NCBI RefSeq assembly: GCF_036013975.1 | Contig: NZ_CP107904.1 | Coordinates: 5,853,001 to 5,917,000 of the forward strand | DNA from: Kitasatospora sp. NBC_00458 | GTDB taxonomy: Bacteria > Actinomycetota > Actinomycetes > Streptomycetales > Streptomycetaceae | Direction: 5' to 3' | DNA length: 64,000 nt | Shown here: piece by piece, positions 8,725 through 16,450 of the stretch | Position numbering within the stretch: position 1 is the first letter of the stretch | Layout: the number at the start of each line of letters is the position of its first letter | Position numbers and translations under genes: made by a program | Notes under the pieces: generated by a model | What the model saw: the letters and a program-made list of their open reading frames with translations, nothing else | Told to the model about the DNA's origin: nothing | Database searches by the model: none

Positions 8725-9123
8725 TCGACAACTACCTCTCGGCCGACAGCCGGCCATGGATCAATCCAGCGCTACCCCCGGGGTCCGTCCGTTCCGGGGA
8801 ACGACGGCCGTATGGATTCAGGGGTAGCTGGAATTTCAGCACGTGCAGGGATGGGGGACAAACAGCTGCCGGTCAGCGCTCTGCTGGGAACATTTGGGAC
8901 ATTCGCCGACATGACGGCGCAAAACTGTGGTCTTCTGGCGCTGAGTGGTGCTGATTCGCTACAAACAGTCATTGTTGATCACAAAATGCCTACCGAACTG
9001 TTATCCGCCGCTTATGAGGGGGTCTTGCGCGCGGCGCCCGGACGACATCTCCCCGCAAGCGGACGCGCCCCGGCACTCCGCCGCGGTGGCGGGGTGCCGG
9101 GGCTGCCGACCTGCGGGTTCCGC
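8725..9123. other. Spacer between the two conservons
   Basis: A 399-bp gap between the end of conservon 2 and the kinase of conservon 1, both on the minus strand. It includes an AT-richer patch (about 8880-9010) holding the conservon 1 promoter candidate. No gene and no clear terminator for conservon 2 were seen, so read-through into conservon 1 is possible. Confidence 0.6.
8956..8984 (-). promoter_or_regulatory. Candidate promoter of conservon 1
   Basis: Read on the minus strand: TTGTGA, 17 bp, TAGCGA, matching the housekeeping (HrdB-like) pattern TTGACA/TAGAGT reasonably. It lies in a local AT-rich patch and would give a 5' UTR of about 225 nt before the GTG at 8724. Sequence pattern only. 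Confidence 0.4.
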
Positions 9124-9702
9124 TCAGCGGAGCCGGGCGAGGAGGGCGTGTTCGACGAGGGTGATGAGGGCGCTCTTGGCGCTGTCCCGGCGTCGGGCGT
9201 CAAGGGCGATGACGGGGGTGTCGGGGCCGAGCTGGAGGGCTTCGCGGACCTCGTCGGAGGTGTGGGGCTGGTGTCCGTCGAAGCCGTTGAGGGCGACGAC
9301 GAAGGGGAGTCCGCTGTTCTCGAAGTAGTCGAGGGCGGGGAAGCAGTCGGCGAGGCGTCGGGTGTCGACGAGGACGACGGCGCCGATGGCTCCGCGGACG
9401 AGGTCGTCCCACATGAACCAGAAGCGGTCCTGGCCGGGGGTGCCGAACAGGTAGAGGATGAGGTCTTCGTCGAGGGTGATGCGGCCGAAGTCCATGGCGA
9501 CGGTGGTGGTCGTCTTGCCGGAGACGTGGCTCAGGTCGTCGATGCCGGCGGACGCGCTGGTCATGACGGCTTCGGTGCGCAGCGGGTTGATCTCGGAGAC
9601 GGCGCCGACGAGCGTGGTCTTGCCGACACCGAAACCGCCCGCGACGACGATCTTCGCGGACGTCGTGGCACGGGTGGCTCCGTTAGAGCTTGCGAAGTCC
9701 AC
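9124..9702 (-). CDS. Conservon GTPase (CvnD-type), copy 2
   Basis: A 192-residue small GTPase, the fourth gene of conservon 2, with P-loop GGFGVGKTT, FGTPGQDRFWF switch II and NGFDGHQPHTSDE. It is a near-duplicate of 3441-4025: aligning with an offset of 5683 bp, I see only three differences over about 535 bp, then abrupt divergence in the first 12 codons. The GTG start at 9702 was chosen by homology with copy 1 and because it overlaps the DUF742 gene by 20 bp in the same way. Confidence 0.91.
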   Translation of the reverse strand: MDFASSNGATRATTSAKIVVAGGFGVGKTTLVGAVSEINPLRTEAVMTSASAGIDDLSHVSGKTTTTVAMDFGRITLDEDLILYLFGTPGQDRFWFMWDDLVRGAIGAVVLVDTRRLADCFPALDYFENSGLPFVVALNGFDGHQPHTSDEVREALQLGPDTPVIALDARRRDSAKSALITLVEHALLARLR

Positions 9703-10108
9703 TGAGGACCCTTTCGAGCAGCGTGACATCGGGCGTTCCGCCCGACTCGCCCGCGGCGGCGGGCTGGTGGATGGCGACGAGGCCGGCCTCGGCCAGGTCG
9801 GCCACGAGGATGCGGGCGACACCGAGCGGAACGCCGGCCAGAGCGGAGATCTCCGCGATGGACTTGACCTCACGGCAGAGGCTCACGATCCGGGCGTGCT
9901 CGGGCAGCAGGCCGCCGGTCCGCTCGGCGGAGCCGGTCGTCGAGATCAGCGCCTCGATCGCGAGCTGGTACCGGGGCCGGGTGCGGCCTCCGGTCATCGC
10001 GTACGGGCGGACCAGCGGCTGCTGCTCGTAGCCGTCGGACTGCTGCCCGCCGTAGCCGCTGCCGTACCCGCTGCCGTACGAGCCGGCGGGTGTCGAAGGC
10101 GGGGTCAT
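9683..10108 (-). CDS. Conservon DUF742 protein (CvnC-type), copy 2
   Basis: A 141-residue DUF742 protein with a much shorter N-terminal linker (SGYGSGYGGQQSDGYEQQ) than copy 1, then the same GGRTRPRY…, EVKSIAEISALAGVPLGVARILVADLAEAGLVAIHQP core and VTLLERVLSGLRKL end. The core differs from copy 1 at many positions, unlike the flanking roadblock and GTPase genes. The last 45 bp, which overlap the GTPase start, are again identical except at one base. An AGGAGG Shine-Dalgarno is seen before the ATG on the minus strand. Confidence 0.9.
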   Translation of the reverse strand: MTPPSTPAGSYGSGYGSGYGGQQSDGYEQQPLVRPYAMTGGRTRPRYQLAIEALISTTGSAERTGGLLPEHARIVSLCREVKSIAEISALAGVPLGVARILVADLAEAGLVAIHQPAAAGESGGTPDVTLLERVLSGLRKL

Positions 10109-10270
10109 GGGTCCTCCTTGTGCTGCAGCCTGGGGCAGCCGGTTCCAGCTGGGGTGGTTGCCAGCTGAGGCGAAATCAGCTGCCTGAGGGTAGCTGAGGG
10201 TGGAACGCCGGGTCCGGTCGGGTCGGACCCGGCGGGGAGGTGGGACGGGTGGGATGCCCGCTCAGTGCAC

Positions 10271-10684
10271 TCAGTGCAGGAGACTGCCCTGGAGTTCTGC
10301 GCGGAGTGCGGGGGTGAGGACGGCGCCGGCGCGGTCGACGAGCAGGGCCATCTCGTACCCGACGAGGCCGATGTCGGAGTCGGGGGCGGCCAGGACGGCG
10401 AGTGCGGAACCGTCGCTGACGGCCATCAGGAAGAGGAAGCCGCGCTCCATCTCGACGACGGTCTGGTTGACCTCGCCGCCCTCGAAGATCCGGCTGGCGC
10501 CGGTCGTGAGGGAGGTGAGGCCGGAGGCGACGGCGGCGAGCTGGTCGGCGCGGTCGCGGGGGAACCCTTCGGACATGCACAGCAGGAGGCCGTCCGCGGA
10601 GACCACCACCGTGTGCGACACCCCGGGGGTGTTGTCCACGAAATTGGTGATCAGCCAGTTCAGGTTCTGTGCGGCCTGGCTCAT
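10271..10684 (-). CDS. Conservon roadblock/LC7 protein (CvnB-type), copy 2
   Basis: A 137-residue Roadblock/LC7 protein identical in sequence, and by eye in DNA, to the conservon 1 copy at 4866-5279. It starts 10 bp after the kinase stop codon, with its Shine-Dalgarno inside the kinase 3' end. Identical partners mean that the two conservons could exchange this subunit freely. Confidence 0.92.
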   Translation of the reverse strand: MSQAAQNLNWLITNFVDNTPGVSHTVVVSADGLLLCMSEGFPRDRADQLAAVASGLTSLTTGASRIFEGGEVNQTVVEMERGFLFLMAVSDGSALAVLAAPDSDIGLVGYEMALLVDRAGAVLTPALRAELQGSLLH

Positions 10685-10694
10685 CTGATTCAAC

Positions 10695-13600
10695 TCAACG
10701 CTCCTGATGATCTGCGGCGTTGCCGTCGGTCCGGCCCCCGAAACTATCGAACCCGGGCTGTTGGGCACCATGGTGGAATCCGGCCTGATTGCCCTGGTTC
10801 TGGGCCGGGCCCTGGCCGGCCGCCTGCTCGGCGCCGACCCGTCGGCCCTGCTGGATGCCGCGGCGCAGGTTGGTCAGGCGGCCGCGCACCTCCTCGGGGG
10901 CGCGGGACACCTGAGGACCGGTCAGCGGGGACGACTCGGCGGTCCCGGAGACCAGGTTGGCCTGCGGGGTCCGCCGGGGGAGGCCCGACATGGTGACGCC
11001 GCTGGTCGAGGGCTCGCGGACCTGCTCGGCCCGGCGCCAGCGCTCGTCGTTGGCGGACGGGCGCCACGGGGCGTCGCCGGGGCCGCCCTGCGGGTCCTGC
11101 GGGGCCTGCGGCTGGGCCGGGGCCTGCGGGGCCTGCGGGGCCGGAGCCTGCGGGGCCTGGGCCTGCGGAGCCGGAGCAGGGGCCTGCCGTCGGGCCTGCT
11201 GGGGAGCCTGGGCCTGCGGGCCCTGGGCCCGCTGCGGCCGGCCCTGGCCGCCCTGCTGCGGGGCAGGACGGCCGGGCGCCGGCTCGAAGCCCGGTGCGGT
11301 GGTGCCGGGGCGGCGCGGCTGGTACGGGCGGGGGCGGGACCCCTGCTCGCCCGTGCGGGCCTCGTCGCCGTACCAGGCCTGCTCGGCCGGGGCTCCGCCG
11401 TCGGACGGACCGGTGGGCAGGGCCATCGGCTCCGGCCTGGCCGGCGGCTGCTGCGGCTGGGCGGCCTGCTCCGGACGGACCGGCTCCGGACGGGCCGGGG
11501 TCGGCACGTTCGGCAGCACCGGCTCGACCAGACCGAGGCCGAGCGGGTCGCGCGGGTCGATGTCGCTGGCCTCGAAGCGCGGGCGGGCGAGCTGCTGGGT
11601 GCTCTCCAGCGGCGCCGGCTCGGCCGACGGGAGCGGCTGGGCGGGCTGGGGCTGCGGGAGCTGCTGCGGCTGCTGCTGGCGGGGCTGGCCCTGCTGCGGG
11701 AGCTGCGGCTGGCGGCCCTGCGGCGGCGCACCCGGACCGGGGCGCTGCGGTCGGCCCTGGCCCTGGCCCGGGCCCTGCTGGCCCGGTCGGCCCGGAGCCT
11801 GCTGGCCCGGCTGACCAGGGCCCGGCTGACCCGGAGCCTGCTGGCCGGGAGCCTGCTGGCCCTGGCCGGGACGCTGGCGCTGCGGCAGCCCGTCCTGCGG
11901 ACGGTTGCCCGGGCGGGTGCCGTGCGGCGCACCGCCCGGCCGCCCGGGCTGGTCGGCCCAGCCGTGCTGCGGCTGCTCGGGGGTCCGGCCGGCCGGACCG
12001 CCCTCGGCCCGCGGCCGCTCCTGGCCGGGGCGCGGGCCGGCACCGGGACCGCCCTGCGGGGCGCCCGGCTGCTGGCCGCGGCGGGGCAGGCCGTTGGGAG
12101 CGCCCTGCGGCGGGCCCTGCCGGCCGGGGGTGCGCTGGGGCAGGCCGCCCTGCTGGCCGGCGGTGGGCTGGCCGCCCTGCTGGTTCTGCTGGTTCTGGGG
12201 GGCCTGGGCGCCCGCCCGTCCGCCCTGGGCCGGTGCGTTCTCACGCAGCGACTGCCCGGCCTGGCGGGTCGGCAGACCCCCCGGGCCGCCGGGCGCACCC
12301 GGGCCGCCGGGGGTGTTCGGCCCGCCGGGACCGCTCTGGCCCAGCTGGGGCCGGTTCTGCGGGGCACCGCCCGCGGGGCCCTGGCCGAGTGCGGCCGGGG
12401 CCGCGCCCGGACCGCCCGGCACCTGGCGCTGCTGGCGCGGCGTCGGGGCGACCCCGCGCTGCTGCTTGGCCTGGGCCGGGCCGGGGCGGCCGGCGCCGCG
12501 GCGGTCGGCGGAGTTGGTGACGTCCACCGGGAGCATGACGAGCGCGGTGGTGCCGCCGGAGTCGCTGGGGCGGAGCTGGATCCGGATGCCGTGCCGCAGG
12601 GACAGGCGGCCGACCACGAAGAGGCCCATGCGGCGGGAGACGGAGACGTCCACCGTCGGCGGGTTGGCGAGGCGCTCGTTGATCTCGGCGAGGTCGTCGG
12701 GGCTGAGGCCGATGCCGGTGTCGTGGATCTCGACCAGCACCCGGCCGTCCGGCAGCGCGTGGCCGGTGACCCGGACGCGGGTCTGCGGGCTGGAGAACGA
12801 CGTGGCGTTCTCCAGCAGCTCGGCGAGCAGGTGGACGAGGTCGTTGACGACGCGGCCGGCGACCTCGGCCGACGGGACGGAGGCCAGTTCGATGCGCTCG
12901 TACTGCTCCACCTCGGAGGCGGCGGCGCGGAGCACGTCGACCAGCGGGACGGGGCGGGTCCAGCGGCGGCCCGGGTCCTCACCGGCGAGGACGAGGAGGT
13001 TCTCGCCGTTGCGGCGCATGCGGGTCGCGAGGTGGTCCAGCTTGAAGAGGTTGGCCAGCTGGTCCGGGTCGGCCTCGCGGCTCTCCAGCTCGGAGATGAG
13101 CGACAGCTGGCGCTGGATGAGGCCCTGGCTGCGGCGCGACAGGTTGGTGAACATCGCGTTGATGTTGCCGCGGAGGAGGGCCTGCTCGGCGGCGAGGCGG
13201 ACGGCCTCGCTGTGCACCATGTCGAAGGCGTGGGCCACGTGGCCGATCTCGTCGGCGGAGTCGACGGCGACCGGTTCGACGGTGACGTCGACGTCGTGCG
13301 GGTCGCTCTCGGAGAGCGTCTTGACCAGCTCCGGGAGCCGCCGCTCGGCGACGTCCTCGGCCGCGGCCTGCAGCCGGGTCAGCGAGCGCACCATCGAGCG
13401 GGCGATCAGACCGGCGCCACCGAGGGCGACGAGCAGCACGAGCGCGACGGCGGCACCGATGATCAGGGCCTCGGTGTCGGCCTGCGACTGCAGTTCCTGG
13501 GCCTTGCCGTCGAGGTCCTCGATGAGCTTGGACTCGATGCGGCGCTCGGCGGAGATCTTGGCGGTGGACTGCTCGTACCAGTCCTTGAAGCTGACGGTCT

Positions 13601-14627
13601 CGCTCTGGTGGATACCGCTCTGCTGGAGGATCGAGCGCGCGTAGCGGTCGGCCGCGGCGACGACCGAGTTGTAGCTCAGCTGGCCGCGCAGGTTGTCCAG
13701 GTCGCGCGAGGTGTAGATGTTGTTGAAGCCGGTGAGCGCGTTGTCGTAGGACGAGCGCAGCCGGATGCCGAAGGACTCGTCGCTCAGGCTGAGGTTGGGG
13801 CCCTCGGGGTTGGCGAGCGCGGCGCTGATCAGCGCGCGCTGCTGCGAGGTGGAGTTCTTGGCGAGCGAGAACTGCTGCAGGGCACGGGTGGAGCGGACCA
13901 GCTCGCGGTTGTTGGAGGCGAGCGCGATGTCCTGGGTGATCGACAGCAGGTCCCGGATGATCACGTCGTAGGCGGTGATCGTGGCCTGGATGTTCTGGTT
14001 GTTCTGGTACGGCGTGCCACGCGCGTCGGAGACCGAGTTCAGGTCCTTGCGGATCTGGAAGAGCAGCGCCTTGCCGCCGGAGAGTTCGAGGTTCTCGAAC
14101 TTGTCCGAGGACGCGGTGAAGGTGCGGCTGAGGTCGTCGGTGACCTTGCGGGCGGCGACGATGTCGTCGTCCAGCGGTGCGTTCGGCTTGGCGGTGATCG
14201 GGCCGGCGCTGATGTCCCGCTCGTTCTGCAGCGCGTTGGCGAGGTCGGTCGCCTTCTTGGCCAGGTCGGAGAGGTTGGCCATCTGGGCCAGCTGCTGCGA
14301 GGTTTCGAGCGAGGTCTGGATGCGCAGGCCACCGAGGACCAGCGCGACCATGACCGGCAGCGCGAGCAGCGCGATCAGCTTGCTGCGGATTCGCCAGTTG
14401 CGCATGGCGAGCCGGCTCACGCCCTTGGCCCGTCGGCGGGTGAGCGTGGTCCGGAGCTTGTCCCGGGTCGACTTCCGGTCGGCCCCGTCCTCCTCCGGCC
14501 TGCCGATCACCTCGGGCGCCGGTTCGGCCGGGCCGCCGGGCGTCGCCGCCTGCTGGGGGGCTGTCGCGGGCTCACGCGACTCCGGGTCACCCGCGGCGCC
14601 GCTACCCCTTTTGAAACGTCCCTGCAC
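10695..14627 (-). CDS. Conservon sensor kinase (CvnA-type, NIT domain), copy 2
   Basis: A 1310-residue paralogue of the 5290-8724 kinase. It has TM1 near residue 92 (LIALLALPVMVALVLGG), a NIT-like extracellular helical domain, TM2 near 397 (LIIGAAVALVLLVALGGAGLIA), HAMP, the LDHLATRMRRNGENLLVLAGE helix and an HATPase with NATSFSSPQTRV near 609 and DTGIGL. The C-terminal 600 or so residues are a Pro/Gln/Gly/Ala-rich disordered region, very different in composition from the Tyr/Gln/Gly tail of copy 1, ending again in LTNLRRG…DHQER-like sequence. The GTG start at 14627 was kept. The extracellular domain is clearly diverged, so a different signal is likely. Confidence 0.9.
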   Translation of the reverse strand: MQGRFKRGSGAAGDPESREPATAPQQAATPGGPAEPAPEVIGRPEEDGADRKSTRDKLRTTLTRRRAKGVSRLAMRNWRIRSKLIALLALPVMVALVLGGLRIQTSLETSQQLAQMANLSDLAKKATDLANALQNERDISAGPITAKPNAPLDDDIVAARKVTDDLSRTFTASSDKFENLELSGGKALLFQIRKDLNSVSDARGTPYQNNQNIQATITAYDVIIRDLLSITQDIALASNNRELVRSTRALQQFSLAKNSTSQQRALISAALANPEGPNLSLSDESFGIRLRSSYDNALTGFNNIYTSRDLDNLRGQLSYNSVVAAADRYARSILQQSGIHQSETVSFKDWYEQSTAKISAERRIESKLIEDLDGKAQELQSQADTEALIIGAAVALVLLVALGGAGLIARSMVRSLTRLQAAAEDVAERRLPELVKTLSESDPHDVDVTVEPVAVDSADEIGHVAHAFDMVHSEAVRLAAEQALLRGNINAMFTNLSRRSQGLIQRQLSLISELESREADPDQLANLFKLDHLATRMRRNGENLLVLAGEDPGRRWTRPVPLVDVLRAAASEVEQYERIELASVPSAEVAGRVVNDLVHLLAELLENATSFSSPQTRVRVTGHALPDGRVLVEIHDTGIGLSPDDLAEINERLANPPTVDVSVSRRMGLFVVGRLSLRHGIRIQLRPSDSGGTTALVMLPVDVTNSADRRGAGRPGPAQAKQQRGVAPTPRQQRQVPGGPGAAPAALGQGPAGGAPQNRPQLGQSGPGGPNTPGGPGAPGGPGGLPTRQAGQSLRENAPAQGGRAGAQAPQNQQNQQGGQPTAGQQGGLPQRTPGRQGPPQGAPNGLPRRGQQPGAPQGGPGAGPRPGQERPRAEGGPAGRTPEQPQHGWADQPGRPGGAPHGTRPGNRPQDGLPQRQRPGQGQQAPGQQAPGQPGPGQPGQQAPGRPGQQGPGQGQGRPQRPGPGAPPQGRQPQLPQQGQPRQQQPQQLPQPQPAQPLPSAEPAPLESTQQLARPRFEASDIDPRDPLGLGLVEPVLPNVPTPARPEPVRPEQAAQPQQPPARPEPMALPTGPSDGGAPAEQAWYGDEARTGEQGSRPRPYQPRRPGTTAPGFEPAPGRPAPQQGGQGRPQRAQGPQAQAPQQARRQAPAPAPQAQAPQAPAPQAPQAPAQPQAPQDPQGGPGDAPWRPSANDERWRRAEQVREPSTSGVTMSGLPRRTPQANLVSGTAESSPLTGPQVSRAPEEVRGRLTNLRRGIQQGRRVGAEQAAGQGPAQNQGNQAGFHHGAQQPGFDSFGGRTDGNAADHQER

Positions 14628-15196
14628 TGGCGTCGCAACCTCTGGACCGGGCGTCCCGCCGCGTCGCCGCGGCCTGGACGGTGTCGAGTTTCCATCCGCA
14701 CCCCGGCCGGTCCGGGAGAGCGGGTCACCGGGGTGGACTACTCCCTACCCACGGTCCGTGGCATTCCAGCACAGCCGGGGAATCCCAACAAGGGCCGCCA
14801 GGGCACGCGGGGCGGTGCTACCCACTGCGCGCGGGATCTCACTGACTGTGCGGCAAACGGACCGGAATACCGCCTTTTTCGGACACTCGTCGGATACATG
14901 CCAAGCTGGCCCGAGATCAACAAGAGTCGCAGAGCTTCGGGTATGACCGATATATCCGGTTATGCCGGTAAAAGCTGATGCGGCGATATGTCGGATATAA
15001 GAGAATTGCTCTTCAATTTGTGAGCAAAATCACAGGTCTATGTGTAGCTTTGGTCACGGTGACTGTGGAAAGAGATCCGTAACCTGGCTGTATCCGGAGC
15101 ACGGCCCCGATCAGCCTGCCCAGAATCTCCCCGAATCACTCAGGCCGGCGCCGGTCCCCGCGGACCGCCCGGCCACGACCATGAGGTGCTGACGCG
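14628..15196. other. Divergent regulatory spacer
   Basis: A 569-bp gap between conservon 2 (minus) and the 73-residue gene (plus). About 14930-15090 is strikingly AT-rich for this genome (ATATATCC, AATTGCTC, TTGTGAGCAAAATCACA) and must hold the promoters of both sides. It contains the inverted repeat GTCAC-G-GTGAC near 15053 and several TATCCG/CCGGATA-like repeats. No convincing ORF was found. Confidence 0.55.
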
Positions 15197-15418
15197 ATGT
15201 CCCAGGCGAACACGGCCGGCAAGTCCCCGTCCTCCAACGGTTCCACCGCGAACCCGCGCCGGACGACGCTGGCCTCGGTGGAGGACTTCGGCAAGGTCCC
15301 CGGCGCCCGCAAGGTCGAGGACGTGGCCACCTACGCCACCGAGCTGCCGGTCTCCACCGCGAACCCGCGCCGCACCCGGCTGATGGTCGCGCCGGTGGTG
15401 AACGTCCCGCAGAACTGA
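15197..15418 (+). CDS. Small protein with two STANPRRT motifs
   Basis: A 73-residue protein that I do not recognise. The octapeptide STANPRRT occurs twice, at residues 16-23 and 53-60, each followed by a short hydrophobic/polar stretch (TLASVEDF; RLMVAPVV). There is no cysteine, no signal peptide and no TM. The ATG at 15197 has a good GAGGTG Shine-Dalgarno 10 bp upstream, and the gene ends just before a 25-bp perfect terminator stem, so it looks like a real monocistronic unit. It faces away from conservon 2 across a shared AT-rich regulatory spacer. No modification enzyme or protease lies next to it. It could be a peptide precursor, a small structural or regulatory protein, or a genus-specific orphan. 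Confidence 0.7.
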   Translation: MSQANTAGKSPSSNGSTANPRRTTLASVEDFGKVPGARKVEDVATYATELPVSTANPRRTRLMVAPVVNVPQN

Positions 15419-15435
15419 ACCGTTCCGCGTGTGCC

Positions 15436-15487
15436 GCGAGGGGCGCCGCGGTCCGACCCGCCCGGGTCGGACCGCGGCGCCCCTCGC
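15436..15487. terminator. Strong bidirectional terminator
   Basis: A perfect 25-bp stem (15436-15460 with 15463-15487) follows the 73-residue gene by 17 bp. It is one of the longest perfect hairpins in the window and isolates that gene from the FAH-gltX unit. Confidence 0.85.
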
Positions 15488-15649
15488 CGCGTCCGGGGCG
15501 CAACGGCCCCGAACAGGGGCAAAGCGGTCGCCCGGGGGCCCACGCGATAGCCTGGTCAGCGATCGAGCGGGGCCGGGCCCAACGGGCGCGGTGCCCACCA
15601 GCGCCCGGGCGCGCCCCGGGCGGCCGTCGAAGCGAGGGGTAGCCCAGCC

Positions 15650-16450
15650 GTGCGCATTGCCAGGTTTTCCGTCCGGGAAGGGAGCCCTGCCGCCGGCAGC
15701 GTCTCCTTCGGCGTGGTCGAGGGGGACCCGGCCAGGCCCGAGTCGCTGGTCGTCCACGCCCTGGCCGGCCACCCGTTCGGGCAGCCCCAGCCGACCGGCG
15801 AGAGCTACCGCCTCCAGGACGTCCGGCTGCTCAGCCCGATGCTGCCCAACAAGATCGTCGCGGTCGGCCGCAACTACGCCGCGCACGCCGCCGAGCTGGG
15901 CAACGACGTCCCCGACGTCCCGCTCACCTTCTTCAAGCCGTCCACCGCGGTGATCGGCCCGACCGAGTCGATCGCCTACCCGCCGTTCTCCTCGGACGTC
16001 CAGTACGAGGCCGAACTCGCCGTGGTGATCGGCCGGATGTGCCGCGAGGTGCCGCTGGACCGGGTGCCCGAGGTGATCCTCGGCTACACCTGCGCCAACG
16101 ACGTCACCGCGCGCGACGTCCAGCAGCGCGAGGGCCAGTGGGCCCGGGCCAAGGGCTTCGACACCTCCTGCCCGCTCGGCCCGTGGATCGAGACCGACCT
16201 CGACCCGGCCGACCTCGCCATCACCTGCACCGTCAACGGGGAGCTGCGGCAGACCGGCCGCACCTCCCAGATGGTCCGCTCGGTCGCCGAGCTGATCGTC
16301 CACGTCTCCGAGGCCATGACGCTGCTCCCCGGCGACGTCATCCTCACCGGCACACCCGCTGGGGTGGGCCCCCTCAACGTCGGCGACGAGGTCGCCGTCT
16401 CCGTCGAAGGCATCGGCACTCTCGCCAACAAGGTGATCAAGCGTGGCTAA
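15650..16450 (+). CDS. Fumarylacetoacetate hydrolase (FAH) family protein
   Basis: A 266-residue FAH-fold enzyme of the hydrolase/decarboxylase/isomerase type (2-hydroxyhepta-2,4-diene-1,7-dioate isomerase-like annotations are usual). Visible motifs: NKIVAVGRNYAAHAAELG, YEAELAVVIGR (metal-binding E-x-E region), GYTCANDVTARDVQ and ILTGTPAGVG. Substrate cannot be told from sequence; acylpyruvase-like activity is possible. The GTG start at 15650 is used. The stop overlaps the gltX start by 8 bp, so the two are translationally coupled; no metabolic link is obvious. Confidence 0.88.
   Translation: MRIARFSVREGSPAAGSVSFGVVEGDPARPESLVVHALAGHPFGQPQPTGESYRLQDVRLLSPMLPNKIVAVGRNYAAHAAELGNDVPDVPLTFFKPSTAVIGPTESIAYPPFSSDVQYEAELAVVIGRMCREVPLDRVPEVILGYTCANDVTARDVQQREGQWARAKGFDTSCPLGPWIETDLDPADLAITCTVNGELRQTGRTSQMVRSVAELIVHVSEAMTLLPGDVILTGTPAGVGPLNVGDEVAVSVEGIGTLANKVIKRG

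Noticed and set aside
5302..9705. 1467-codon plus-strand open frame across conservon 1
   Set aside because: Mirror of the kinase, spacer and GTPase genes; it crosses the conservon promoter patch, and its product is repetitive Val/Gly/Leu sequence with no domain.
14628..15196. Small ORFs in the AT-rich divergent spacer
   Set aside because: Their codon third positions lack the GC bias of real genes here, and no ribosome binding sites were found.
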